A DNA stretch of 39,221 nucleotides, taken from an uncultured Schlesneria sp. Lineage in GTDB: Bacteria; Planctomycetota; Planctomycetia; Planctomycetales; Planctomycetaceae. Numbering within the stretch: the first letter of the stretch is position 1; every line of letters begins with the position of its first letter. The stretch lies in the NCBI GenBank assembly GCA_903899985.1, contig CAIULL010000020.1, positions 1-39,221 on the forward strand, given 5' to 3'. Shown here one piece after another: positions 1 to 8,237 of the stretch. Under the pieces are notes generated by a model. The model saw only the letters and a list, made by a program, of their open reading frames with translations. It made no database searches and was not told where the DNA came from. A program made the position numbers and the translations under genes.

Positions 1-1
1 C

Positions 2-445
2 GGTTATGTGACCGATGCTGGTAGCCACAAGCTTGACGCCCTGTTTTATGTCACCGGGCTGAAACCTGTCGAGGTTTTTGCTCGCAATCAGAAGTGGGGA
101 AGTCATGTGGAAATCGTGACCAGCGTTTCTGCCCTGTTGACTGATGATGTCACGTTGACGATGGGCTTTATCGGAAATGCACAATACCTGAGTGAAGACC
201 TGCAGATTTATTGTGAACGAGCTGATCTGATGCTGCGACATGATGAACTGTGGATCGACGAAGCGGGCCGGAGAGAACGACTGTCGGCCGACGAGCCGGA
301 TTCGAATCCGGTTTCGGGATTACTTGATATGGTCTTGACGGGTAAAACAGATCTTTCACCTCCGTCATCGGCGTTACCGGTGTATGAGATGACTCAGGCG
401 ATACTGGCATCGGGTCGGACTGGATCGCCTGTCAAAGTTGCATAA
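2..445 (+). CDS. Gfo/Idh/MocA family oxidoreductase, 3' fragment
   Basis: The open frame is already running at base 2 (reading G-Y-V-T-D-A-G-S-H) and ends at a TAA at 443-445, so only the C-terminal 147 or so residues are present and the start lies outside the window. The segment DAGSHKLDALFYVTGLKPVE matches the region of Gfo/Idh/MocA oxidoreductases where a GSH-x-x-D motif sits on the helix facing the NAD(P) nicotinamide and substrate, followed by the beta-sheet domain of the family. The Rossmann half that would bind the cofactor is missing because of the window edge, not because of a break. Substrate cannot be told. A GTG at 8 is inside the domain and is not a believable start. Confidence 0.8.
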   Translation, partial: GYVTDAGSHKLDALFYVTGLKPVEVFARNQKWGSHVEIVTSVSALLTDDVTLTMGFIGNAQYLSEDLQIYCERADLMLRHDELWIDEAGRRERLSADEPDSNPVSGLLDMVLTGKTDLSPPSSALPVYEMTQAILASGRTGSPVKVA

Positions 446-563
446 ATCAATGGTCGCACTGGTGTCACGACCGAAGAAGCACGCCAGTGGCACACTGGAC
501 CTGAATGGGTGGCCTGGGTGCTCTGGGGTCGGGTGTTCAACCTATCACCACCAGTAAGACATC

Positions 564-592
564 TTGACCGAACTGGGATGACTTCATATACC
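564..592 (+). promoter_or_regulatory. Candidate sigma-70-type promoter for the protease-like gene
   Basis: TTGACC at 564-569 and TATACC at 587-592 are separated by 17 bases. A start point about seven bases after the -10 box would fall at or next to the ATG at 600, which has no Shine-Dalgarno sequence in front of it. This would make a leaderless transcript. It is inferred from consensus matching only (5/6 and 4/6 bases). Confidence 0.4.
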
Positions 593-599
593 GCGCGGC

Positions 600-1427
600 A
601 TGCGTGATGTCCTGCTGACTGCGTGTCTGATCGTGATCGCTGCAGTGTCAGTGAATGCATCTCCGTGGAGTCGAATTAAGTCGAGCTTCACCCGGGGAAG
701 CGGACGTGTGCAGGCTGATCACTCGCAGTGGGCTGAAGAGCGGGAATTGGGGCCTTACCTGATTCGATCGGAGTTCCCCCTTCAGGACGTGCATAGTCTG
801 GTTCAAGATCTGGGTGACTTACAGCAGGATCTGGAAGAGACTTTGCGGCTGGAATGTCAGCCGCAGTCGATTCAGATTCATCTCTTTCAAAGCAAACGGA
901 GCTACGACCTGTATTTGCGGGTTCGCATTCCCGAAGGGATCAATCGCCAGGCGTTGTATGTCCCGGGCACCGATCCGGGAACGGGTCGGATTTATGCGTA
1001 TCGCCAGCGCGATCTGGAAACGGACGTCAGACACGAGACGACACATGCTCTATTGCATACGGCACTCCCTTACGTCCCGATCTGGATCGACGAGGGGTTG
1101 GCGGAGTACTTTGAAATGCCCGGGTCACTAAGAGAAAAGGGGCACTCGCATCGAAAAGAATTGCGTGATGCGATCCGCTATCAAGGATGGCGGCCAAATA
1201 TTGAAAAGCTTGAAGCGAAGCGGAAATTGCTCGACATGAACGGCAAGGACTATCGCGATTCCTGGGGTATTGTCCATTTTCTGCTTCACGGTCCAAAGGA
1301 AGCACGACAGGCCCTGGAGGTTTACTTCGAAGAGATCCAGTCGGGTGCCCGAGAGACACCATTAAGCCAGCTTCTGCGAACACGGATTCCAAATCTGGAT
1401 CAAGTGATTATCGATCACTTGAAGTGA
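600..1427 (+). CDS. Exported HExxH metalloprotease-like protein (DUF1570-like)
   Basis: The 275-residue product begins with a hydrophobic stretch (residues 4-20) that looks like a signal peptide, so it probably acts outside the cytoplasm. The zinc-protease motif HETTH lies at 145-149 and is followed by WIDEGLAEYFE at 162-172; in gluzincin peptidases the Glu in this type of (N/D)EG-A motif is the third zinc ligand, here probably E165. The organisation resembles the DUF1570/M1-like exported peptidases common in planctomycetes. The substrate is unknown. There is no ribosome binding site before the ATG, and a candidate promoter lies directly upstream. The gene converges on sixA, with only 13 bases between the stops. 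I am confident of the metallopeptidase fold and less so of activity. Confidence 0.8.
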   Translation: MRDVLLTACLIVIAAVSVNASPWSRIKSSFTRGSGRVQADHSQWAEERELGPYLIRSEFPLQDVHSLVQDLGDLQQDLEETLRLECQPQSIQIHLFQSKRSYDLYLRVRIPEGINRQALYVPGTDPGTGRIYAYRQRDLETDVRHETTHALLHTALPYVPIWIDEGLAEYFEMPGSLREKGHSHRKELRDAIRYQGWRPNIEKLEAKRKLLDMNGKDYRDSWGIVHFLLHGPKEARQALEVYFEEIQSGARETPLSQLLRTRIPNLDQVIIDHLK

Positions 1428-1440
1428 CGAACGGCGATTC

Positions 1441-1920
1441 TCAACCAAACCAGTGTGGATCAGCCAACCAGCGTAGGCGTCCACCATGTCGAACGATCGG
1501 GCCGGTGAATTCCACTCCGGCAATCGTCCCGGGCGAGTAATGAATCATTCCGCCCCCAATCATATCAGCCAGACAGCGACTCATGTCTGGCTGATGTCCG
1601 ACGCAAACGACTCGTTCCGCTGCCGTGCTTGAGACACGACGAAGCAGTTCATCAATGTCGATCCCTGGAGAAAGAGCTTCTTCAAGGCGAACGGTCACGA
1701 TGTCGGTTCCGATTTCTGCCGCGATTGTCTCGGCGGTTTGTTGAGCACGAACCAGCGGACTATGCAGAATAAGTTCTGGCGGTTCGACGCGTTCGATCAG
1801 CCACCGAGTCAAACCGGTCAACTGTTGTCGACCGGTTTCCGTCAGCGTTCGGTGAAAGTCCGAACGAGCCATCTCAGGATCGACCGCTTCCCCATGCCTG
1901 GCCAGCCAGAGTTTCAACAT
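1441..1920 (-). CDS. sixA: Phosphohistidine phosphatase SixA
   Basis: The 159-residue protein is a short member of the histidine phosphatase superfamily. It opens with LARHGEA (R8, H9, G10), where the His is the phospho-acceptor; R58 in SPLVRAQQTAE and H109 in VGHQPDMS complete the usual phosphate pocket. Size and motifs match SixA, which in Escherichia coli removes phosphate from histidine-phosphotransfer proteins. The protein is cytoplasmic, with no signal peptide. It lies 27 bases downstream of the proline-rich exported protein gene on the same strand and is probably cotranscribed with it. Assignment to the SixA branch rather than another small histidine phosphatase rests on length and overall likeness. 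Confidence 0.85.
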   Translation of the reverse strand: MLKLWLARHGEAVDPEMARSDFHRTLTETGRQQLTGLTRWLIERVEPPELILHSPLVRAQQTAETIAAEIGTDIVTVRLEEALSPGIDIDELLRRVSSTAAERVVCVGHQPDMSRCLADMIGGGMIHYSPGTIAGVEFTGPIVRHGGRLRWLADPHWFG

Positions 1921-1947
1921 AGTCGTTGCTCATAAACAGAGATGGTT

Positions 1948-3522
1948 TCACTCGGGCATTGTCGGAACTGGTGGTGGAGCCGGTTCTGTAGGTTTCTCGG
2001 GTGTCGGGCCTGCTTCCAGTGATGGAGGAGGTTCGATCATCGGTTGTTCTTCGATGACCGGCGCGTCAGGTGGAGCAATTGCAGGGACTTCTGGTTTTGA
2101 TTCCGGAATGACTTCTGGTTTTGACTCTGGAATCGGCGACGGAAGCGGGGTCGGAATTGGCAGCTCGAATTTCGGCTCTGGCTCCGGCACCACTTTGGTT
2201 TCTGGCTGAGGTTCGACTTTCGGTTCAACCTTCGGCTCAGGCTTCGGTTCCACTTTCGGAGCGACAGCAGGGACATCCAACGGTTTTGCGGCAATCATTG
2301 GAACTGGCTGAGCTGGAGTGACTGGTTTGACTGGTGTCGCTGTGGTCGTCGCTGGCAACGTGGTCGGACTCTTTGGTGCGACAGGCGGAGGCAACAAAGG
2401 AATCGCTGATGGATTCGTCGGCAGGTTTGACTTCGCAACAGGCGTCTGCGGTTGAACTGGTGCTGCAGCTGCGACTGGTGCTGCGGCTTGGACCGGCGGC
2501 ACGGGTTGAACAGGAACTGGCGGCTTCTGAGCCATCTGTTGCTGAACCGGTGGACGATAGGTTCCCGACGCAACATAGACCTTTGGATCATCAACAATCC
2601 ATCGTGTTGACCAGGTACGACCATCATCCTGATTCACAATGTTAAAGAAGAAGGTACTCGTTTGTTCGCAACGATATCCGTATGGGAAATTTGAGTAGAG
2701 GTGATCCTTCGCGGTCAGGTTTGCGACCCCTTCATGGGCGTAGTAATGGACTTTCCCATCAGGAGTAAACGATAACCCCAGCGTCCACCACCCGGGGCGG
2801 GTAATCCTCGGTCCGGGGACATCATTGCCGTTTTGATCAGAACGGATCAATAGAGTCGCGTAGTCTTCCTTCTCACCCGACTTTTGTTTGAGATTCAACT
2901 GGACGAAAAATCCTGGCCAGTATTGCTCCAGTTTTTTAGTCGTCCCCTTGGTTTTAAAGAAACGGCTGACTTTTGTCGGTTTATCAATCGTCGTGTTGCA
3001 ATCGGCGCGAAAGCCGAAATGGCTGCCGTGACGCTGTTCCCACTTGTCGAACGGTGGAATGTAAACGCGAACCACATAACTGGGGGTCCATGATACTGGC
3101 ATCATGTATCCGAGTTTTTGCTGTACGCCAGCGATCAGGTCATCCTGCTGGAACGTAGGTGATGTGGTTCCAGGAACGCCGGAGTGCATCGTCTGCATTG
3201 CCAGTGCTCCGGTACTGCCGGGCAGACCATCAGGCGGCGTCTCGACCCGACGCACAAAGTCAGGCGTTCCGCGATACAGGCTTTCCAGGTACAAGCGGTT
3301 ATTGGAGAAGCCCGACGGATGTCGTTCCACCTTGTCGATGTTCGCACTCGACTTCGGCAAATTCAGATTGAACGCCCAGGCGGGGTCTTCAAAGTCATCA
3401 AAGACTTCGATGATCTGTTGCCCGGTTCCCGGGACAACTTGCGCCTGAACCGGCATGACCAGGTGTGGAAAAGCGAACACGAAAATAATCGGCAACGTTA
3501 ATCGAAGATTCATGTGAGGCAT
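1948..3522 (-). CDS. Exported protein with N-terminal beta-sandwich-like region and proline-rich tail
   Basis: I do not recognise a named family. The start at 3522 (MPHMNLRL) is preferred because GAGGA sits five bases before it; a TTG at 3534 and an ATG at 3513 are alternatives. A signal peptide ends near VQAQ. Residues of about 35-310 are rich in aromatic and Gly residues and look like a secreted beta-sandwich (lectin- or glucanase-like fold); this is inference. The last 190 or so residues are low complexity, first Pro/Ala/Gln/Val-rich and then repeated PKVEP and ESKPEVP units. Tails of this sort usually act as extended spacers or wall-spanning segments, as in TonB. It is followed closely by sixA. 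Function is unknown. Confidence 0.7.
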   Translation of the reverse strand: MPHMNLRLTLPIIFVFAFPHLVMPVQAQVVPGTGQQIIEVFDDFEDPAWAFNLNLPKSSANIDKVERHPSGFSNNRLYLESLYRGTPDFVRRVETPPDGLPGSTGALAMQTMHSGVPGTTSPTFQQDDLIAGVQQKLGYMMPVSWTPSYVVRVYIPPFDKWEQRHGSHFGFRADCNTTIDKPTKVSRFFKTKGTTKKLEQYWPGFFVQLNLKQKSGEKEDYATLLIRSDQNGNDVPGPRITRPGWWTLGLSFTPDGKVHYYAHEGVANLTAKDHLYSNFPYGYRCEQTSTFFFNIVNQDDGRTWSTRWIVDDPKVYVASGTYRPPVQQQMAQKPPVPVQPVPPVQAAAPVAAAAPVQPQTPVAKSNLPTNPSAIPLLPPPVAPKSPTTLPATTTATPVKPVTPAQPVPMIAAKPLDVPAVAPKVEPKPEPKVEPKVEPQPETKVVPEPEPKFELPIPTPLPSPIPESKPEVIPESKPEVPAIAPPDAPVIEEQPMIEPPPSLEAGPTPEKPTEPAPPPVPTMPE

Positions 3523-4078
3523 CCTGTTCCTCAAAAACTATTGCGAGCCAACACAAAGTGTGAAGGCTTGGGGCGAGTCAATTCAAATTGATGTATCATC
3601 GGCAACCAGGGCCTGTTGAATGCCAATGCTGGAATTCAACAAACGAGTTTTCCGATCACGATGACTTTTCCGGCTGGGTAATCCTTTACGGCCGGAAACC
3701 TAATGATGCCATACAGTTCCGCTCTGAACGCTTTCGATGTATCGGACACTCCGGGCACGTTGGTTCAGTGAAATCTGGTTCGGCCCGACTGGCTTGACAT
3801 GTTGTGAATCGACATCCGAAATGTCGCTGTTTCTGCCAGAATTTTCGCAAGTCAAAATTCGCTTCGAATTTCGCAACTTATTCACAATTGGCCGCTCGCC
3901 AATTGAATAATTTGTTAGAATAAAAGCCTTAACATATAGCGATTTCTCACTTTCGGATGTAATGTATTTTGAGGGATGAGGTCGAAGGATGAAACGGCTT
4001 CGCTTTGTGGGGACACTAATTAGCTGAGAAGTGACCACAATTTCCTCTCGTTCGTCGGTATGACAGGAGTTTGCGATC
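3523..4078. other. Gene-free divergent region between the proline-rich protein and nrdR
   Basis: No convincing gene is present in these 556 bases. Two small perfect hairpins are visible: 3855-3871 (7-base arms, 3-base loop) and 3885-3905 (8-base arms, 5-base loop), both AT-rich at the ends. They lie just before a weak candidate promoter for nrdR and could be an operator or a terminator for leftward or rightward transcripts; the sequence does not decide. Confidence 0.5.
3912..3940 (+). promoter_or_regulatory. Weak candidate promoter for nrdR
   Basis: TTGTTA at 3912-3917 and TATAGC at 3935-3940 are spaced by 17 bases, each matching consensus at four of six bases. It would give a leader of about 130 bases to nrdR. 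It is the best match I can find but remains weak. Confidence 0.3.
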
Positions 4079-4540
4079 ATGATGTGTCCGTTTTGTCGCC
4101 ACGAAGACACGAGCGTCATCGATTCGCGCGCGAGCCAACAATTCGTGATTCGGCGGCGCCGGAAGTGCCTCAGTTGTGACCGACGGTTTACGACTTACGA
4201 AAAAATTGAAGATTCGCCGATCAAGGTCGTAAAAAAGGACGGGACACGAGTCCCCTTCCAACGGGAAAAGATCAAATCCGGGCTGGAAAAAGCCTGCTAT
4301 AAACGACCGATCAGTGATGAGAAGATTGAGAATATCATCTCGGAAATCGAAGCGAATCTTTACGAACAGTTCGACCGTGAAGTCCCATCGCGGGAAATTG
4401 GCGAAAAAGTCATGGAATCGCTGAGGCATCTGGACCACGTTGCGTTCGTCCGCTTTGCCTCTGTCTATCGCGAATTCCAGGACGTCAACGACTTTGTCGA
4501 GGAACTTCAGCCAATTATTCGCGGCGACAGCCCTCGATAA
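4079..4540 (+). CDS. nrdR: Transcriptional repressor NrdR
   Basis: NrdR is a nucleotide-sensing repressor of ribonucleotide reductase genes. The 153-residue product has the family layout: an N-terminal zinc ribbon with Cys 3, 6, 30 and 33 (MMCPFC and CLSCDRR), then an ATP-cone domain from about residue 48 ([16 protein letters not shown]) to about 138. Family members normally start M-x-CPFC, so ATG 4079 is preferred over 4082; AGGAG lies nine bases before it. No ribonucleotide reductase gene is nearby, so targets are elsewhere in the genome. The stop lies 12 bases from that of the convergent comF gene. Confidence 0.97.
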   Translation: MMCPFCRHEDTSVIDSRASQQFVIRRRRKCLSCDRRFTTYEKIEDSPIKVVKKDGTRVPFQREKIKSGLEKACYKRPISDEKIENIISEIEANLYEQFDREVPSREIGEKVMESLRHLDHVAFVRFASVYREFQDVNDFVEELQPIIRGDSPR

Positions 4541-4552
4541 TCGCTGAGCGCT

Positions 4553-5335
4553 CTATTTCCGCAGCGGGCTGACGGCAATCACTGCCACGGTCACATGTGC
4601 AGCTCCCGCATTCTTGAGTGTTTTTGCAGCCGCATGCGCGGTTGAGCCTGTTGTCAAAATGTCGTCCACAAGAAGAATGCTTTTTCCTGAGATTTGCTTC
4701 ACATTCGGGACCGCAAAACTTCCCTGTTGCTGCTGCCGACGAAGAGGAGTGGGGCTGGTGGCTTGTTTGGGGGTTCGACGCGACTTCAAGAGAATTCGAC
4801 GACTCCAGCACGCATGAAGCCTTCGAGCAATTTGCCGGGAGATAGTTTCGGCGGCGTAATGGGAATGCACGATGCGTCTCGTCCAATGCTCAGGAATCGG
4901 AATCACAAGGTCGAAGCTCTGTTCGTCAAACCTCGATCGCTTCTGACTGACCAGGAGATTGGCGAGCCCCCGTGCCAGGGTTCCTCCGCCGGAGGCTTTC
5001 GCACGAAGCGAAGCCAATCGCATCTGTCCCTCGTAGACACCCAGCCGAATCACTCCGTCAAAAGCAAAAGATTCCCGATGACACTGACCACATCCACGCG
5101 TCAAATCGGTGTAAAGCCCTACAGGTGCACCACACCGCGGGCACTCAAGCGAGTGAACTGGTTTCAGTTTCGACAGACACGAATCACAAAAGTCGTTGCC
5201 GACCGGATTGACTTCCTGGTCACAGAACAGGCACGTTGGAGGATAGATGAAATTAATCGCAGCCGAGATCATCGGAGAAACGATCGCTGCTGTTGTGATC
5301 TGGCAAGATTTCATCGAATCGTTAAGACGAATCAT
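4553..5335 (-). CDS. comF: ComF family phosphoribosyltransferase-like protein
   Basis: The 260-residue protein has the two parts of ComF proteins. The N-terminal zinc-binding part has four Cys-x2-Cys pairs (35/38, 50/53, 65/68, 82/85). The C-terminal phosphoribosyltransferase part carries the PRPP-loop motif LLVDDILTTGST near residues 221-232. ComF is needed for DNA uptake in competent bacteria, probably acting in the cytoplasm on incoming single-stranded DNA; homologues are also found in non-competent organisms, where the role is unclear. GGAG lies six bases before the ATG, so this start is well supported. No other competence gene is in the window. Confidence 0.92.
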   Translation of the reverse strand: MIRLNDSMKSCQITTAAIVSPMISAAINFIYPPTCLFCDQEVNPVGNDFCDSCLSKLKPVHSLECPRCGAPVGLYTDLTRGCGQCHRESFAFDGVIRLGVYEGQMRLASLRAKASGGGTLARGLANLLVSQKRSRFDEQSFDLVIPIPEHWTRRIVHSHYAAETISRQIARRLHACWSRRILLKSRRTPKQATSPTPLRRQQQQGSFAVPNVKQISGKSILLVDDILTTGSTAHAAAKTLKNAGAAHVTVAVIAVSPLRK

Positions 5336-5823
5336 GTTCGACTCCGCAGGATGTCACCGTCGACAAAGCAACGCAGGCCAGCAGGCCCATTGGATGATTA
5401 AACGATGACGCCGAACTGATTTGCTCACCGAGGCTCGCCGTTTTTTAATAGGAATATTCGTCAGTCCCCTGCCCGTTAACAGTTCCCACAGGATCAGCGA
5501 TGACGCGATGGCAATCATGTTGTCAATGATTTTTCAGTTTACCAAACCTTCGGTCACGATTTTTCAGACGTTACGCTCGACGCATTCAATGGCAACCCAC
5601 GATGTAGCAACGATTGAAAATCTTTTCTGAACAATCGGATGACTTTGATCCGTCATGCGATCATTTGTCAGCAGACTGGTCGAGCCGCATGATTACAATT
5701 ACTTTAGCGGATATGTTTGGTCACTGTGCACTCTTTGGATCAGTTGCCTTGAATAAATCGTCCCACCACTCGCCGAAGTCGCCATTTTCGCGCGGAGTTT
5801 CCCTTTTTTCGAAAAGCCAATTG
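5336..5823. other. Gene-free divergent region between comF and the glycoside hydrolase
   Basis: This 488-base region separates divergent genes and must hold promoters for both, but I see no match strong enough to name. Open frames across it have no start signals or recognisable protein content. An upstream in-frame extension of the hydrolase (to 5614) has no family resemblance and precedes a clear signal peptide, so it is treated as noncoding. Confidence 0.5.
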
Positions 5824-6624
5824 ATGTTTCGATCAGCCTTCCTTCTGTCGTCACTCATGCTCACCACGTCGGTTTCAGCTCAAAGTGGGGAATGGAAGCT
5901 TGTCTGGAGCGACGAGTTTGATGGCAAATCGCTCAACTACAGCAAGTGGGAAGCAGAGGTGAACTCATTTGGCGGGGGGAACCAGGAACTGCAGATGTAT
6001 ACGGATCGAAAAGAAAACCTCCGTGTTGAAGAGGGTCACTTGGTATTGGAGGCCAGAAAGGAACGCTGCGACATCGCAGGAACCGTTCGCGACTATTCCT
6101 CGGCAAGAATTCGAAGCAAACATCGCGGTGACTGGAAATACGGCAAGTTCGAAGTCCGCGCCCAACTCCCTGCGGGCCAGGGGGTCTGGCCCGCTATCTG
6201 GATGTTGCCCACCGACGAAGTTTACGGGACGTGGGCTTCGAGCGGTGAAATTGACATCATGGAATTTAAGGGCCAGGAACCCAACGTGGTTCTTGGAACA
6301 TTGCATTTCGGTAAAAAGTGGCCCGGTAACAAATATAGCTCGGGACAGAAAAAACTCGTGAACGGAAACTTTACCGATGACTTTCACAACTACGCCATCG
6401 AATGGGAAGAAGGCGTCATCCGCTGGTACGTTGATGGCGAGCTTTACCAGACTCAAAAGGAATGGAGTTCCGATGGAGGGAAATATCCCGCTCCGTTCGA
6501 TCAGCGTTTTCACCTGATCCTGAATCTCGCGATCGGGGGAAACTTTCTCGGAAACCCGGATGCCAGTACGCCGTTTCCACGTCAATTCCTGGTGGACTAT
6601 GTTCGCGTCTACCAGCACCCCTGA
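5824..6624 (+). CDS. Secreted glycoside hydrolase family 16 (laminarinase-like endo-beta-glucanase)
   Basis: The start at 5824 gives 266 residues beginning with a clear signal peptide (cleavage probably after VSAQ, residue 20). The family 16 catalytic motif is GEIDIMEF, giving nucleophile E142, assisting D144 and acid/base E147. Flanking family landmarks are present: WSDEFDG near the N-terminus, WPAIWMLP at 122-129 and a WYVDGEL-type strand. The family cleaves beta-1,3 or beta-1,3(4) glucans, agarose or carrageenan; the plain EIDIME form and conserved tryptophans suggest laminarin or lichenan, which is inference. The ribosome binding site is weak. It is likely a stand-alone gene for breakdown of algal or plant polysaccharide outside the cell. 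Confidence 0.92.
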   Translation: MFRSAFLLSSLMLTTSVSAQSGEWKLVWSDEFDGKSLNYSKWEAEVNSFGGGNQELQMYTDRKENLRVEEGHLVLEARKERCDIAGTVRDYSSARIRSKHRGDWKYGKFEVRAQLPAGQGVWPAIWMLPTDEVYGTWASSGEIDIMEFKGQEPNVVLGTLHFGKKWPGNKYSSGQKKLVNGNFTDDFHNYAIEWEEGVIRWYVDGELYQTQKEWSSDGGKYPAPFDQRFHLILNLAIGGNFLGNPDASTPFPRQFLVDYVRVYQHP

Positions 6625-6702
6625 GTTGGTTCCGCTACGATTGATTAAGGGGCTGAGCGGGCAGCGTTTCGTGGTCACGTTATTTTCTCGCGGATAAATC
6701 TC

Positions 6703-7104
6703 ATGACAACGAACGACGCGAACAGACAATTGCCGCCACCTGATCAGGGGCAAATGGCAATTGAACGAACCCTGCTGGCCTATGAACGCACTCTGCTGGC
6801 CTGGGTTAGGACGGGAACCTCGCTGGTGACGTTTGGGCTGACATTAAACAAGTTTTTCGAATACCTGCACGAACAGGACCCGGTACGGCATCCACCTCGA
6901 TTTCTCGGGGCACGCCCGACAGGCTTGCTGATGATCGTGATCGGAGTGGCCACTTTGGCAATGGCTTGCTGGCAACACCGCGAGCGTACAAAGCGACTGC
7001 ATGTGTACAACCCTTCGCTCGCTTTCTCACCAGCGTATGTTCTCGCCGCCCTGATGAGCCTGCTTGGTGCACTGGGTTTAATCGCACCTTTTATTGCCCG
7101 TTGA
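6703..7104 (+). CDS. DUF202 (YidH-like) inner membrane protein
   Basis: The 133-residue protein carries the family signature ERTLLAYERTLLAWVRTG at 21-38, followed by three hydrophobic segments (about 30-52, 72-91 and 109-131). DUF202 proteins are small inner-membrane proteins of unknown function, often called YidH in E. coli. A GGA eight bases before the ATG gives an acceptable start. The gene ends 86 bases before hemE and points the same way, but a candidate hemE promoter in the gap suggests it need not be cotranscribed. Confidence 0.88.
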   Translation: MTTNDANRQLPPPDQGQMAIERTLLAYERTLLAWVRTGTSLVTFGLTLNKFFEYLHEQDPVRHPPRFLGARPTGLLMIVIGVATLAMACWQHRERTKRLHVYNPSLAFSPAYVLAALMSLLGALGLIAPFIAR

Positions 7105-7159
7105 CGATTTTGGTCGAGGAAATCCTCCGTTTGCGTTTCCCTTGAGCGATCCGTCGCGC

Positions 7160-7165
7160 TACAAT
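7160..7165 (+). promoter_or_regulatory. Candidate -10 element for hemE-hemG
   Basis: TACAAT at 7160-7165 matches the -10 consensus at five of six bases and would start transcription near 7172, giving a short leader to the hemE ATG at 7191. The sequence 17 bases upstream (TTCCCT) is a poor -35, so support is modest. Confidence 0.33.
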
Positions 7166-7190
7166 TCGGACCCTCATGACCGGAGCTGAT

Positions 7191-8237
7191 ATGCTGACAC
7201 CTGCCTTACAAAACTGCCGATTTCTCAAAGCTGCTCGACGCGAAACCACCGACACGACACCGATCTGGATCATGCGCCAGGCAGGGCGATATTTGCCCGA
7301 ATACATGTCGGTTCGAACCAAAGTCACATTTATTGAACTTTGCAAATCGCCGGATCTGGCCGCAGAAGTGACATTAACGGCTCAGCGAGTGCTGGGCGTA
7401 GACGCTGCTATTCTTTTTGCTGACCTGCTTCCCATGCTTGAACCAATGGGAATTGACCTGGAATATGCCAAAGGCGAAGGACCGGTCATTCACAACCCGA
7501 TTCAATCTCCGGCAGACGTCGATCGGATTCGAGAATTGGAGGAAGTGGCATCGCTGCACTTCGTGTTTGAGGCGGTTCGAAGGATTCGCCGCGACCTGCC
7601 TGCCGATATTCCGCTGCTTGGTTTTGCCGGAGCCCCTTTCACTTTAGCATCGTATGCGATCGAAGGGGGTGGCTCGAAGAATTACGTAAAAACCAAAACG
7701 ATGATGTATACGGACGAGGGTGCCTGGCGGACGTTGATGGAGCGGTTGTCTCGCAGCCTGGTTCGGTACATCAACGGCCAGATTAATGCCGGTTGTCAGG
7801 CAGTACAATTATTCGACAGCTGGGCCGGATGTTTATCACCTGACGATTACAAACGTTACGTCATGCCCTACACGAAAAGTGTCATTGACGGAATTCGTCC
7901 TGGAGTTCCCGTAATCAATTTTCTGACGGGAAATCCCGCGCTATTACCTTATCTGCGAGAAGCCGGAGGCAGCGTGATCGGCCTGGACTGGCGAGTCAAT
8001 CTGGCTGACGGTTGGAAGACGGTCGGACATGACGTCGCCGTGCAAGGGAATTTAGACCCGGTCTCATTAATGGCCGATTTGCCGACCCTGAAACAGCGGG
8101 CGAAAGCGGTTCTGGATGCGGCAGAAGGGCGTCCCGGCCATATCTTTAATCTTGGACACGGTGTCTTCCCTGAAGTTCCTCCTGAGCACGTTAAGGCACT
8201 TGTCGAAATGGTTCATGAGATGGGACAACATGCTTAA
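7191..8237 (+). CDS. hemE: Uroporphyrinogen decarboxylase
   Basis: HemE removes the four acetate carboxyls of uroporphyrinogen III to give coproporphyrinogen III in haem synthesis, in the cytoplasm. The N-terminal signature [13 protein letters not shown] supplies the two substrate-binding Arg residues (R29 and R33 from the chosen start). The other family landmarks follow in order: [31 protein letters not shown] and [10 protein letters not shown] with the conserved His. The ATG at 7191 is preferred over 7176 because GGAG lies five bases before it; this gives 348 residues, the usual size. The stop codon lies inside the start of hemG, an 8-base overlap that suggests translational coupling of two steps of the same pathway. 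Confidence 0.97.
   Translation: MLTPALQNCRFLKAARRETTDTTPIWIMRQAGRYLPEYMSVRTKVTFIELCKSPDLAAEVTLTAQRVLGVDAAILFADLLPMLEPMGIDLEYAKGEGPVIHNPIQSPADVDRIRELEEVASLHFVFEAVRRIRRDLPADIPLLGFAGAPFTLASYAIEGGGSKNYVKTKTMMYTDEGAWRTLMERLSRSLVRYINGQINAGCQAVQLFDSWAGCLSPDDYKRYVMPYTKSVIDGIRPGVPVINFLTGNPALLPYLREAGGSVIGLDWRVNLADGWKTVGHDVAVQGNLDPVSLMADLPTLKQRAKAVLDAAEGRPGHIFNLGHGVFPEVPPEHVKALVEMVHEMGQHA

Noticed and set aside
484-498. Small hairpin after the first gene fragment (6-base arms)
   Set aside because: It is short and has no T-tract, so it is too weak to call a terminator.
4694-5401. Plus-strand frame of 235 codons
   Set aside because: It is antisense to comF, which has clear Cys pairs and a PRPP motif; the frame has no recognisable protein features.
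5965-6753. Minus-strand frame of 262 codons
   Set aside because: It is antisense to the family 16 hydrolase, whose catalytic residues are intact, and has no family resemblance.
8116-8229. N-terminal extension of HemG inside hemE
   Set aside because: No family resemblance. The FAD motif begins 12 residues after the ATG at 8230, as expected for a normal start.
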